Shown: positions 54,217 through 63,207 of the stretch, piece after piece
How the letters are laid out: every line of letters begins with the position of its first letter
Numbering within the stretch: the first letter of the stretch is position 1
From: Sphaerisporangium krabiense
Lineage (GTDB): Bacteria; Actinomycetota; Actinomycetes; Streptosporangiales; Streptosporangiaceae
Length of the DNA: 64,000 bases
Direction: 5' to 3'
Assembly: GCF_014200435.1 (NCBI RefSeq)
Contig: NZ_JACHBR010000003.1
Coordinates: 186,001 to 250,000 of the forward strand
Position numbers and translations under genes: made by a program
The notes under the pieces: generated by a model
Told to the model about the DNA's origin: nothing
What the model saw: only the letters and a program-made list of their open reading frames with translations
Databases searched by the model: none

Positions 54217-54729
54217 ATGACCCCTTCCTGGACCACCCGTCCCGAGAGGGCCGGCGACGTCGCAGCCATCCGCGACATCAACCTCGCCGCCTTCCCCGGT
54301 CCGCACGAGGCCGACCTCGTCGAGGCGCTGCGGGCCGACCCGCAGGCGTGGCTGCCCGGCCTGTCCTGGCTGGCCGAGGCCCCGGGCGGCGATCTCGCCG
54401 GATACGCGCTGCTCACCCGCTGCCACGTCGGCGACTCACCCGCCCTCGCCTTGGGCCCGTGCGCCGTCAAGCCCGAGCATCAGCGGCGGGGCTCGGGTTC
54501 CGCCGCCATCCGCGCCGCCTTGCGCGCGGCACGCGAGCAGGGCGAGAACCTGGTGGTCGTGCTCGGCCACGCCGAGTACTACCCGCGCTTCGGCTTCACC
54601 CCGGCCTCCGGGTACGGCATCCGCCCGCCCTTCGACGTCGAGGACAAGTACATGATGGCGCTCGCCCTCGACCCCGCACGGCCGGTCCCGAGCGGCGTCA
54701 TCCGCTACCCCGCGGCGTTCGGCGTCTGA
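54217..54729 (+). CDS. GNAT family N-acetyltransferase
   Basis: A 170-residue acetyltransferase. It starts TTRPERAGDVAAIRDINLAAF, has the acetyl-CoA-binding LGPCAVKPEHQRRGSGSAAI (Q/RxxGxG/A type) near residue 85, and LGHAEYYPRFGFTPASGYGI near 120. The target is unknown; the YYPRFGF end resembles the YhbS group. AAGGAG lies 12 bases before ATG 54217; other in-frame ATGs upstream (54106 and earlier) lack family similarity. A hairpin terminator follows. Confidence 0.85.
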   Translation: MTPSWTTRPERAGDVAAIRDINLAAFPGPHEADLVEALRADPQAWLPGLSWLAEAPGGDLAGYALLTRCHVGDSPALALGPCAVKPEHQRRGSGSAAIRAALRAAREQGENLVVVLGHAEYYPRFGFTPASGYGIRPPFDVEDKYMMALALDPARPVPSGVIRYPAAFGV

Positions 54730-54750
54730 TCTCCCGCTCTACGAACGCGG

Positions 54751-54783
54751 CGAACGGCCCTCAGCGCGGCTGGGGGCCGTTCG
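54751..54783 (+). terminator. Hairpin after GNAT gene
   Basis: CGAACGGCCC (54751-54760) is perfectly complementary to GGGCCGTTCG (54774-54783) across a 13-base loop, 22 bp after the acetyltransferase stop. It fits a transcription terminator between the convergent GNAT and sigma genes. Confidence 0.7.
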
Positions 54784-54895
54784 GCCGTCGCGAACGTCGC
54801 CGCCTTGCGCGGCCGAACGGTTGCGGGAACGTGCTGACGGCGACGCGAAACGCCGAGGGTTCGAACAGGCTCGCTCGGCCGTACCGATTGGCGGG

Positions 54896-55891
54896 TCAGT
54901 GCGCGAGCACGTCCGGGAAGCCGAACGCCGCGACCAGCGCGGGATCATGGAACTTGATCACGTGGAGGACGCCGGTGGCGGTGGGGGCCAGCACCACGGC
55001 GCCGTCGGCTCGGAGGGCGCCGTCCGCGTCCCGGTGGTACACCACGGCGGCGGGCTGGCCGTTGGCGGTGGTCGCGATCATCCGCCAGTCGCCCGGTGTG
55101 CCCAGCACGTACGCGCCGAGTACGTGGATGCACATCGCCCGGCCCGCCTGCCAGTCACGGAACGGCGTCGCCTCCAGCGTGGCGTCCGTGCGCAGCACCT
55201 GTTCCAGCAGAGCGGCATCGGAGCGCTCGAAGGCCGCGATGTAACCGTCGAGCAGCGCGCGTGCCCGTTGGTCGGTCGGTTCGAGCAGTTCCTCCTGCTG
55301 CGGCGTTGACTCGTCCAGCCGGGCGCGGGCGCGCTGCAGGCCGCTCTTGACCGCCGCCGTGGTGGTGCCGAGGATCTCCGCGGTCTCGGCCGCCGAGAAC
55401 GCCAGCACCTCGCGCAGGATGAGGATCGCGCGCTGGCGGGCGGGCAGGTACTGCAGGCTGGCGATGAGCGCCAGCCGCAGCGACTCGCGTTCGATCACCA
55501 CCGCGGCCGGATCGTCGGCGGGCGGGGCGATCCATGCGTCCGGCAGCGGCTCCAGCCACGAGACCTCGTCCGGCGCGACGGTACCCGGCGGACGATCGGG
55601 TCCGTCGTACGGGCCGGTCAGACCTGAGGGCAGCACCCGGATCGGGCGCGGCCGCAACGCGGTCAGGCAGACATTGGTGGCGATCTTGTAGAGCCAGGAC
55701 CGGATCGACGCCCGGCCCTCGAATCCGGAGTAGGACCGCCACGCCCGCAGATAACTCTCCTGCACCAGGTCCTCGGCATCGTGCGCCGAGCCGACCATGC
55801 GGTAGCAGTGCGCCAGCAGCTCCCGGCGGAACCGTTCGGTCTCGGCGGTGAACCGGTCGTGGTCCGGTGCCGCCCGCGGATGCGCTGTCAC
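54896..55891 (-). CDS. ECF sigma factor with SnoaL-like C-terminal domain (SigG-like)
   Basis: A 331-residue sigma factor. Region 2 is FRRELLAHCYRMVGSAHDAE with DLVQESYLRAWRSYSGF; region 4 is LPARQRAILILREVLAFSA with KSGLQRARARLDE. A SnoaL-like C-terminal domain follows from about LDGYIAAFERSDAALLEQVL. It is in the same subgroup as the gene at 25509, so the window has two such sigma factors besides ECF41 and ECF42. Start GTG 55889-55891 with weak ribosome site. The target genes are not identified. Confidence 0.88.
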   Translation of the reverse strand: MTAHPRAAPDHDRFTAETERFRRELLAHCYRMVGSAHDAEDLVQESYLRAWRSYSGFEGRASIRSWLYKIATNVCLTALRPRPIRVLPSGLTGPYDGPDRPPGTVAPDEVSWLEPLPDAWIAPPADDPAAVVIERESLRLALIASLQYLPARQRAILILREVLAFSAAETAEILGTTTAAVKSGLQRARARLDESTPQQEELLEPTDQRARALLDGYIAAFERSDAALLEQVLRTDATLEATPFRDWQAGRAMCIHVLGAYVLGTPGDWRMIATTANGQPAAVVYHRDADGALRADGAVVLAPTATGVLHVIKFHDPALVAAFGFPDVLAH

Positions 55892-56067
55892 GCCGCGAGC
55901 CTAGGGCCGCGACACATCCGGGCATGGTTCACGTGCCGATGTCGCCGGCGACGCCAGACCTCTTTTCTCTGGCCGCCATCGACGACACGGGCTCTCTCTG
56001 GCGGAGGCGGCATCTACGATCAGACCTCGTCGAGTCGCAGGATCATGGCGCGGACACGGGGGCTTTC

Positions 56068-57060
56068 TCAGGGCAGCAGGGCCAGTTTGCCGGTGGTGGC
56101 CCTGGCTTCCAGCTCCATCAGCGCCTTCGGACCGTCGGCCAGTTCGTACGCGGTGGGCCGGCTGGGGGGAAGAACGCCGGCCGCGATGAGCGCGGACAGC
56201 TCACCCATGAGTTCGCCGAAGATCTGCGGCGCGGCCTGGATCAGCACGCCGATGTTGAGGCCGATCACGTGGACCTGGTGCTTGTACACCAGCTCCCGGT
56301 TGGTGATCGGGGCTTCGCCGCCTGCCAGGCCGTAGACGATGACCCGGCCGGTGACCCGCTTGGCCGCGGCCAGGCCGGCGGTGAAGGTGGCGCCGCCCGC
56401 GGACTCCAGAACCACATCGGCGCCGCAGCCGCCGGTCAGCTCCGCCACCTCGGCGGCGAGGTCGCCGCCGCGAGAGTCCAGGACGTGGTCGGCTCCCAGT
56501 GCCAGTACCGTCTCGTGCTTGCCCGGCGAGGCGGTGGCGATGACCGTCGCGCCGTAGTGCTTGGCCATTCGCACCGCGGCCTGGCCGGTCCCGCCCGCCG
56601 CGGCGTGGATCAGCACGACGTGCCCGGCGGCGATGCCGCCCAGAGGCTTGAGCGCGGCCAGCGCGGTGGGCCAGTTCACGACCAGACCCAGCGCCTGCTG
56701 CTCGGTCCAGCCCGAAGGCACCGGTACCGCCGCGGCCGCGGGCAGGACCGTGTACTCGGCGAAGGCGCCGTCGGCGACGCCGGCCACGCGGGCCCCCGGC
56801 TGCGGGCCGATCACCGCCTCGCCCACCGCGACGACCTCACCGGCGGCCTCGAAACCCGCCAGGTACGGTGGCCGCGGGCCGCCGGCGAACGTGCCGTGGG
56901 CCTTCGAGATGTCGGCGAAGTTGACCCCGGCGGCGGTGACGCGGATCAGGACCTCGCCCTGGCCCGGGCTCGGCACCGGCGCGTCGGTGATCAGGCGCAT
57001 GTCCCGCGGGCCGTTGAGGGAAGTCTGCTGCAGCGCGCGCATGGTCGCCGGAACGCTCAT
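56068..57060 (-). CDS. Zinc-type/quinone oxidoreductase family dehydrogenase
   Basis: A 330-residue medium-chain dehydrogenase/reductase of the quinone oxidoreductase subgroup. VNFADISKAHGTF, the NADPH-binding VVLIHAAAGGTGQAAVRMAK and VIVYGLAGG segments are clear; structural zinc cysteines are absent, as in quinone reductases. It is encoded downstream of the FAD monooxygenase on the same strand, so a redox partnership is possible. The ATG 57060 is the start; no very strong ribosome site is seen. Confidence 0.88.
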   Translation of the reverse strand: MSVPATMRALQQTSLNGPRDMRLITDAPVPSPGQGEVLIRVTAAGVNFADISKAHGTFAGGPRPPYLAGFEAAGEVVAVGEAVIGPQPGARVAGVADGAFAEYTVLPAAAAVPVPSGWTEQQALGLVVNWPTALAALKPLGGIAAGHVVLIHAAAGGTGQAAVRMAKHYGATVIATASPGKHETVLALGADHVLDSRGGDLAAEVAELTGGCGADVVLESAGGATFTAGLAAAKRVTGRVIVYGLAGGEAPITNRELVYKHQVHVIGLNIGVLIQAAPQIFGELMGELSALIAAGVLPPSRPTAYELADGPKALMELEARATTGKLALLP

Positions 57061-57226
57061 TGGCGATCAGCCCTTTCTTATAGGCGTACATGAGAGAGAC
57101 CGACCGGCCCGTCGCGCGAACCGCGCCTCCCACCATGGAGACCTCGGCCACCACGCAAAGGAATCGACCGCTCCCGAACCGCGCGGGCTCGGCTTCCGGC
57201 GAGTGAGCCTGCTCGTGCGTCCAGGC

Positions 57227-58723
57227 TCAGGGCGTCTTCGCGACGCCGGCGGCGAGCGCGGGGAGCAGGGTGTCGTGGCAGGCGGTGCCGTCCGCGGCCC
57301 AGCGGACGTAGCCGTCGGGACGGATGAGCAGGGCGGCGGCGCCCAGATCGTCGGCGCACGTGGCGCGGACGAGGTCGACTCGTGGGGGGAGCCGGAGGCC
57401 GTCGGGAACGGCTCCTGCCAGGTCGAGCAGGACGGCGTGCCCGGAACGGAACAGTGCCGACAGCCGGGTGGGGCCGGCTTCGGTGACCAGGGCGGCGTCC
57501 GGTGTGCGCTGTCCGGTGAGCGGGTGATCGCCGGGTAGTTCGTAGCGCAGCGAGAGGCCGGACATCAGGCCGGCGAGGTGGCGGTTGGTGTCGGGCAGGC
57601 GCAGCAGATCGATGAAGATGGCGCGCAGGGCGGCCACGTCCTCGCTCGGGTCGGGAGCCGCCAGGACGCGCTGCGCCGAGGTGTGCTGCAGGACCTGAGC
57701 CGCGGCCGGATGCCGTTCGGCGTGGTAGCTGTCCAGCAGGCCGCTCGGCGCCCGGTCCTGGACGGTCGCGGCCAGTTTCCACCCGAGGTTGAACGCGTCC
57801 TGTATGCCGAGGTTGAGACCTTGTCCGCCCAGCGGCGGGTAGATGTGCGCGGCGTCGCCCGCGAACAGGACGCGGCCTGCGCGGTACTGCTCCAACTGCC
57901 GTGTGGCGTCGGTGAACCGGGAGGCGTTGTCCACGGTGCCGAGGGTGGTCTGATCGCCGTACACGGCCTGGAGCCCGGCGCTGATCTCGTCTGGGGTGAC
58001 CGGGGTGTCGCGGTCGATGTCCGCCTGGTCCGCCCGTCCGAAGGTGATCCGGTACCGGTCGCCGCCGAGAGGGACCAGCATGGCCCAGTAGCCGCCCGCC
58101 TGACGGGTCAGGCTGCTCATGTGCCCCCTCCGCCGGGGCACCAGCGGCGAAACGGCGGACAGGCGGATGTCGGCCAGCACCGCCTCATGGGTTCCGGGCC
58201 TGCCGGGAAACGGCAGGCCGAGCAGTTTGCGCACCGTGCTGTGGCCGCCGTCGCAAGCCACCAGGTAGCGCGCCCGCGCCCGCAGTCCTTCCGCCGTCAC
58301 GACCACGGCGTCGTCGCCCGGCTCGACCCCCGAGACGGCGGTGCCGCGCAGAACCCGCGCGCCGGCGACGCTCGCCCGCTCTTCGAGCACCTCCTCGATC
58401 TCCCCCTGGGGGATCGCGATCGGGAAAGGGTGCCTGGTCCGCCAGGGGGTGCAGTCCAGGGGAACGGGCAGGGCCGCGAAGTGCCCGCCGACCGGCTCCT
58501 GCGGCGTGGTCCGCCGCAGCAACGGTTCGAGCAGCCCGCGTGACTCCAGCAGCTCGGCGGTGCGGGGCTGGATGCCGCCGCCTTTCACCTGGTCGACGCG
58601 CTGGGACAGCTTCTCCAGCACCAGGGTCTCGACCCCGGCCAGGGCCAGCTCGTACGCCAGCATCAGCCCGGTCGGGCCGGCGCCCGCGACGACGACCCCG
58701 GTCTCGATCTCCGCCACCACCAT
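57227..58723 (-). CDS. FAD-dependent monooxygenase (aromatic hydroxylase type)
   Basis: A 498-residue PHBH-fold monooxygenase. The FAD site is VVVAGAGPTGLMLAYELALAG, the middle motif is VACDGGHSTVRKLLG, and the second FAD motif is FAGDAAHIYPPLGGQGLNLG. The C-terminal thioredoxin-like domain ends with LLIRPDGYVRW. It is close to the aromatic-polyketide and phenol hydroxylases. The ATG at 58721-58723 is preferred over the in-frame GTG at 58726. It lies downstream of a divergent TetR and upstream of the quinone oxidoreductase gene. Substrate unknown. Confidence 0.9.
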   Translation of the reverse strand: MVVAEIETGVVVAGAGPTGLMLAYELALAGVETLVLEKLSQRVDQVKGGGIQPRTAELLESRGLLEPLLRRTTPQEPVGGHFAALPVPLDCTPWRTRHPFPIAIPQGEIEEVLEERASVAGARVLRGTAVSGVEPGDDAVVVTAEGLRARARYLVACDGGHSTVRKLLGLPFPGRPGTHEAVLADIRLSAVSPLVPRRRGHMSSLTRQAGGYWAMLVPLGGDRYRITFGRADQADIDRDTPVTPDEISAGLQAVYGDQTTLGTVDNASRFTDATRQLEQYRAGRVLFAGDAAHIYPPLGGQGLNLGIQDAFNLGWKLAATVQDRAPSGLLDSYHAERHPAAAQVLQHTSAQRVLAAPDPSEDVAALRAIFIDLLRLPDTNRHLAGLMSGLSLRYELPGDHPLTGQRTPDAALVTEAGPTRLSALFRSGHAVLLDLAGAVPDGLRLPPRVDLVRATCADDLGAAALLIRPDGYVRWAADGTACHDTLLPALAAGVAKTP

Positions 58724-58819
58724 CACTCCATCTCACCTCGGCCGTCCAGTGCTCGACAAGGTCGTCAAAGCCTGGAGGCGCCCGCTCCATGACGGGTGAT
58801 CCCTGCGCGCGGGCGTGGG

Positions 58820-59431
58820 TCACGCCCTCCGATCGTTCCCGCTGAACAGCCTGTCCAGATGCAGATCGATCGCGCTGAGCGCGTCCCGGGGCCCGATCAC
58901 GTCCAGTTCGATCAGGGGGGTGAAGCCGGTGAGGGCGAGGAGCAGGTTGGTCTCGGTCGCCGGGTCGCGGTCGGCGCCGATGTGCCCGTCGGCGATCGCC
59001 TGGCGGACCAACCGCTCGATGAGGGCCCGTCCTTGGACGAGGCCGCGGCGGGCCTGCTCGTGGACGGCCTCGTCGTGCAGCGCCTCCAGGACGTAGGCGG
59101 CGCTCATCCGGCTGGTCGCGCGGGCGTCGGCATGCAGGGGGAGCATTTCCGCGAGCGTCAGGCGCAGCACGTCGCGGGGGTGCGGACGGTCACCGAGCCT
59201 TTCGAGTCCCTGGCCGACGCGCAGCGAGGTCTGCTCGGAGGCGAAGTCCATGGCGAAGGAGAGCATGGCGGCCCGGGAGGCGAAATAGTGCTGCAGCTGC
59301 CCGAGGGAGATGCCCGCCTCCTGCGCCACCACGCGCATCGTCAGATGCGCGACGCCGCGCTGCTCCACCACCCGCCACAGCGCGCGGGCGATCGCTTCGC
59401 GGCGTCCGCGGTGGTCCACCTGTTTCGGCAT
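58820..59431 (-). CDS. TetR family transcriptional regulator
   Basis: A 203-residue TetR protein with helix-turn-helix LTMRVVAQEAGISLGQLQHYF (about 30-50). The C-terminal domain resembles TetR_C_6/BetI-like members (LRLTLAEMLPLHADARATS). GGAGGGAGAGG lies before ATG 59429-59431, which I use. It is divergent from a carboxylesterase, with two direct repeats between, and is followed by the FAD monooxygenase gene on the same strand. It likely represses the esterase and itself. Confidence 0.88.
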   Translation of the reverse strand: MPKQVDHRGRREAIARALWRVVEQRGVAHLTMRVVAQEAGISLGQLQHYFASRAAMLSFAMDFASEQTSLRVGQGLERLGDRPHPRDVLRLTLAEMLPLHADARATSRMSAAYVLEALHDEAVHEQARRGLVQGRALIERLVRQAIADGHIGADRDPATETNLLLALTGFTPLIELDVIGPRDALSAIDLHLDRLFSGNDRRA

Positions 59432-59465
59432 CGCCGGCCTCTCCCTCCTACCACGGCGCCTTTCC

Positions 59466-59491
59466 AATACGGTTGACATAATACAGTTGAC
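59466..59491. promoter_or_regulatory. Direct repeats AATACRGTTGAC between TetR and esterase genes
   Basis: AATACGGTTGAC (59466-59477) is repeated as AATACAGTTGAC (59480-59491), with 14 bp between equivalent positions. A TATAAC at 59493-59498 could be the -10 of the esterase promoter. Position between divergent TetR and esterase genes makes this the candidate operator. Confidence 0.6.
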
Positions 59492-59528
59492 CTATAACCC
59501 TGGAGTCCACTCGAGGGAAGGAAGCGTC

Positions 59529-61034
59529 ATGCCTGAACCACTGCCCGGACGGCCAAGGGTGCGGACCACCGAAGGCGTGGTGCAGGGGCGCCGGCGGCAG
59601 GGGCACGCGGTGTTCCGCGGCATCCCCTACGCCCAGCCCCCGGTGGGAGCGCTCCGCTTCGCCGCGCCCGCCCCGCCGCACCGCTGGGAGGGGACGAGGC
59701 AGGCCGCGGAGTTCGGCCCCGTGGTGCCGCTGTCCCTGCCGGTCGACACGGGTCCACCGCAGGGCACGGACTGGCTGACGCTCAACGTCGGCACTCCCGA
59801 TCCGGGCGCGGCAGGACTGCCGGTGCTGGTGTGGTTCCCCGTGGGCGGCTACATCTCGGCGGTGTCGAGCGACCCGATGTACGACCCGGCGGCGCTGGCC
59901 GAGGCGGGACTCGTCGTGGTGACCGTCAACTGCCGCGTGGGCGTGGAGGGTTTCGCGTTCCTCGACGACGCGCCGCCCAACCGCGGGTTCCTCGACCAGA
60001 TCGCGGCGCTGGAGTGGGTGCGGCGGAACATCGCCGCCTTCGGAGGCGACCCCGACCAGGTCACCGTGGCCGGACAGTCCGCCGGGGCAGGGTCGGTCGC
60101 CGCCCTCCTGACGATGAAGCCGGCCCGCGGCCTGTTCCGGCGGGCCATCGCCCACTCGGTGCCGGGGCTGCACAGCACCCCCGCGCTGGCACGGCAGGTC
60201 ACCGCCGCGCTCGCCGGCCGGCTCGGCGCGGCGGCCCCCACCGCCGCGGCCTTGCGCGACACCGACCCCTGGCGCCTGGCCGCGGAGCTCACCTCCTTCA
60301 ACGCCGGACTCCACGCACACCGGGAGAGCTGGGGACGGCTCACGGAGACCGGCACCGCCCTGTGCCCCGTCGTCGACGGCGAGGTCCTCCCCGAAACGCC
60401 CTGGCCCGCGCTGACCGGCGCGCGCGCGAGCGGGACCGAGCTGCTCGTCGGCCACGCCCGGGACGAGTTCCGGCTGTTCAGCGTCATGAGCGGACGGCAG
60501 GGCACCTTCACCGAGCAGGACGTCCGTGCGGCCCTGGAACTGCTCGCCCCGAAGCCGCACGGCGCGGAGGCGTACCGTGCCGCGTTTCCGCAGGCCGGGC
60601 CGGAGGAGCTGGTGGAGACCGTGTACTCCGACGCCCTGTTCCGCATGCCGTCGCAGCAGCTGGCCGAGGCGAACGCCGCGGCAGGCGGCACCTCGTACCT
60701 GTTCGAACTGCGCTGGACCGCCCCGGCCCTCGGCGGCGCCCTGGGCGCCTGCCACAGCCTCGACGTCCCCCTGGCGTTCGGTACGCCGGCCAGCCCCGTC
60801 GGCGCGCGACTCCTCGGCGACGAGCCCACCCCCGAGGCCGTCGCGCTCTCCCGCGAACTCAAGGAGGCATGGGTCCGCTTCGTCACCACCGGCGACGCCG
60901 GATGGCCCGCCTACCGGCCCGACCAGCGGCTCACCCGCGTCCTGGACGCCGAGTCGGAGACTCTGCCCTACCCCGAACAGGCCTCCCGCCTGATCTGGGA
61001 AGGCCACTCCCCCGCCCCCTTCGATCTCTCGTAG
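59529..61034 (+). CDS. Type-B carboxylesterase/cholinesterase-family protein
   Basis: A 501-residue esterase. It begins VRTTEGVVQGRRRQGHAVFR and GIPYAQPPVGALRFAAP, the carboxylesterase-B signature. The nucleophile is Ser in VAGQSAGAGSVAALL, the acid residue is likely in GHARDEFRLF, and the base His is in ACHSLDVPLAFG. In the oxyanion region the usual HGG is VGG (FPVGGY). No signal peptide is visible, so it is cytosolic. GAGGGAAGGAAG precedes the ATG. It is divergent from TetR and likely induced by its substrate. Confidence 0.88.
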   Translation: MPEPLPGRPRVRTTEGVVQGRRRQGHAVFRGIPYAQPPVGALRFAAPAPPHRWEGTRQAAEFGPVVPLSLPVDTGPPQGTDWLTLNVGTPDPGAAGLPVLVWFPVGGYISAVSSDPMYDPAALAEAGLVVVTVNCRVGVEGFAFLDDAPPNRGFLDQIAALEWVRRNIAAFGGDPDQVTVAGQSAGAGSVAALLTMKPARGLFRRAIAHSVPGLHSTPALARQVTAALAGRLGAAAPTAAALRDTDPWRLAAELTSFNAGLHAHRESWGRLTETGTALCPVVDGEVLPETPWPALTGARASGTELLVGHARDEFRLFSVMSGRQGTFTEQDVRAALELLAPKPHGAEAYRAAFPQAGPEELVETVYSDALFRMPSQQLAEANAAAGGTSYLFELRWTAPALGGALGACHSLDVPLAFGTPASPVGARLLGDEPTPEAVALSRELKEAWVRFVTTGDAGWPAYRPDQRLTRVLDAESETLPYPEQASRLIWEGHSPAPFDLS

Positions 61035-61098
61035 GGCGGACGTGGCCCGCCTGTGCTCTCCCTGGGCGGACAGCGGAGACGGGCCACGGGCCGAGTGG

Positions 61099-61707
61099 TC
61101 AGATCTTGGTAGGTGCTTGCGTGAAGTCCTGGACGACCTGCCGTCCGCTGATCGAGAAGGTCAGGGTGGTCACATGGTCGAGCGGGACGCGGATCGCGTT
61201 CTTGTGCACCGGGAGCGTTGTGTGGTGTCCGTGGGCATCGCCGGCGACGACCGTTGCGACGCCGTCGGGAACGAGCCCGACGACCTCCCGGAAATCCTTG
61301 GCGAGAAGTACGGCGAACACCCCTTTGGTCGCAAAGGCGGTGACGCTCGCACACGATCCGGCACCGGTGCGGAGCACCACCGGGTCGGTCGCTATGACAC
61401 AGACCTCCTTGTCGCCGTGCCGGGTGAGCGCGATCAGATCGCTTCCGGCCGCGTCGGTCGCCGCGACGCGCGCACCGGCCAAGTCCATTCCAGACGCCGC
61501 CGCGATGTCCGGGTTATCCGCGAGGTAGGGAATGCGACGCGTCGGCGGTGGGTCGTCCAGCACCGCCAGTGGCGGACGCGCGCCGTTGCGGGCGTCCGCA
61601 CTCGCGGTGCCGGTTGAGACCTGATCGGCCCTGAAAGAGCAGGCGCTGAGTGCCACGACGGCCACCCCGCAGATGGCGATCCCTTTCGCGCTTGTGCCGA
61701 CGTTCAC
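61099..61707 (-). CDS. Lipoprotein of unknown function
   Basis: A 202-residue lipoprotein. The GTG start (61705-61707) follows AGGAG. The signal peptide IAICGVAVVALSACSF has a lipobox LSAC, so the protein would be anchored at Cys22 or nearby. The remainder has beta-strand-like segments (LIALTRHGDKEVCVIATDPV; GVATVVAGDAHG) and two more cysteines, with no recognised domain. It begins eight bases after the secreted-protein gene at 61716 and is probably co-expressed. Confidence 0.75.
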   Translation of the reverse strand: MNVGTSAKGIAICGVAVVALSACSFRADQVSTGTASADARNGARPPLAVLDDPPPTRRIPYLADNPDIAAASGMDLAGARVAATDAAGSDLIALTRHGDKEVCVIATDPVVLRTGAGSCASVTAFATKGVFAVLLAKDFREVVGLVPDGVATVVAGDAHGHHTTLPVHKNAIRVPLDHVTTLTFSISGRQVVQDFTQAPTKI

Positions 61708-61715
61708 GGGCTCTC

Positions 61716-62174
61716 CTAGTTGAACTCCAGCCGTCCCGAGAAGCCGCCCGCCGTGAAGGTGTCCTGGTTGATGATCGTCGAGTAGCCGCCGCGCGGCGGC
61801 GAGAGGACCTGTACGGCGGTGGTGGTTCCCGGTGTGCAGGCCGCCGCGACGCCGCCGACGTTGCCGCCGCTGCCGTTGGAGTTGGGCTTGAGGACCGCGC
61901 ACTTCCAGATCCCGACCGTCGTGTTGCGCGCCTCGATCCAGTTGACCGAGCTGTGGAAGGGACCGGCGCAGCGGTCGGTGTTGTTCGGAGACTGATACGC
62001 CTGGAGGCCGATCGTCCCGGTGGTCCCCGAGGGCGGGCAGAACAGCGCCAGGTTCGCCGCGTGGGCGGGTGTGGCGATTGTGAGCGTGCCGAACAGCGCG
62101 ACGGCCGCCGTACCGGAGGCGGTTTTCAGCGAGTACCTTAACCAGGCGGAACCGCGCCTGAATGGTGTACCCAT
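61716..62174 (-). CDS. Small secreted protein of unknown function
   Basis: A 152-residue protein with a signal peptide ending TIATPAHA (cleavage after AHA). The mature part contains four cysteines and is rich in Asn, Gly and Thr (LQAYQSPNNTDRCAGPFHSS; STIINQDTFTAGGF). AAGGAGGAG sits before ATG 62174, a strong ribosome site, and a good promoter lies 53 bases further up. I do not recognise a family. It is followed directly by a lipoprotein gene, so the two may act together at the cell surface. Confidence 0.75.
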   Translation of the reverse strand: MGTPFRRGSAWLRYSLKTASGTAAVALFGTLTIATPAHAANLALFCPPSGTTGTIGLQAYQSPNNTDRCAGPFHSSVNWIEARNTTVGIWKCAVLKPNSNGSGGNVGGVAAACTPGTTTAVQVLSPPRGGYSTIINQDTFTAGGFSGRLEFN

Positions 62175-62226
62175 AATGCTCCTCCTTGACTCCCACGGCC
62201 GGGGTCGGCCGAGTGGCGATGCCTTC

Positions 62227-62255
62227 AAGGTACGGGCGTGGTCGAGGGCGGTCAA
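62227..62255 (-). promoter_or_regulatory. Housekeeping-type promoter of secreted-protein/lipoprotein operon
   Basis: On the minus strand TTGACC (62250-62255) and TACCTT (62227-62232) are separated by 17 bp, close to the principal-sigma consensus TTGACA-N17-TANNNT. The -10 lies 53 bases before the ATG of the secreted protein. The remaining spacer from 62256 to 62555 holds no gene I can support. Confidence 0.65.
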
Positions 62256-62555
62256 CGATTCATGCAGGGCCAGGTCGGAACGGAAATGTGGCGTCCGATA
62301 TGAATGGATCCGTCGCTGGAATCGAATGTCAGACAAGATGGCCGGTCCCGGCGTGAGCCGGCGGTTCTCGGCCGCGCTGGGGCGCTGAAAAGGGTCAGCG
62401 TCAGGGCTGGGCGGGTTGCGTAACTCCGTGCGTGGTCTGAGCCGGATCACGCCTTCGCGTAGACGGCGAACGGTGGGCCGTCGCGTCTCGGCCCGCGGGG
62501 GAATTGGTGACACTTCGATGGAGAATCAACCGATGTAATGGACGTGATTCCTTAG

Positions 62556-63180
62556 GTGACCAAGCCCGGGCGGGGGGACAACCTGACCAAGGCCGCCATC
62601 GGCCTGGCCAGGCTGTACGCCCTGAAGCGCCCGGGCAAGGACGCCCCCGAGCACCGGCAGGTCATCGTCGATCTCATCTGCGTTCACCTGCGGCTCATCG
62701 ATGCAGACTTCTCGGAATGCCGAATCGCTGAAGCGCACTTCATCAGAGCACGTTTCACGGTCCTGGGCGTTTCGAGGAGGCCGTCTTTCGCGGTGACGCG
62801 AACTTTCTATGAACTTCACGGATTTCGGCTACGCACGGTTCAAGAGAGCTCGGCCTGTTCACCGCGGCGCGCTTCTCCCGTGTGTGAAATTCCGTCGGAG
62901 CGTCTGGCTCTCTCACGTGACCTTCTCCGGCGCCGCCGACTTCGCAGGTACGAAATTCTCCGAGGTGACCATTTTTGCACAGGCCGTATTCTAAGATGTC
63001 GCATATTTCACCTACGTCCTTTTTGGCAAGCATGCCCTATTCGACGATGCGACTTCACGAAGTCGTCATATCTGCTGACGGGCCGAGCGACCGGGGACCC
63101 GTGCCGGATTTCAACCGACAAGTCCAGGATCGCCAGGTTCTTCCGCGCATCCACTCGCTGATATCGGGGGCCCGCCCGGG
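62556..63180 (+). pseudogene. Decayed pentapeptide-repeat protein gene
   Basis: Parts of a pentapeptide-repeat gene are spread over three frames. The first frame opens with RQVIVDLICVHLRLIDADF and AHFIRARF, then shifts to RFEEAVFRGDANF. A third part reads FTDFGYARFKRARP, SVWLSHVTFSGAADFAGTKF and stops. Each piece shows the A(D/N)LXX-like five-residue rhythm, but stop codons and frame changes interrupt it. It is a pseudogene, 27 bp before the next gene's end. Confidence 0.7.
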
Positions 63181-63207
63181 ACGGTGCTCGTCCGGTCCAG
63201 CGAGAGT

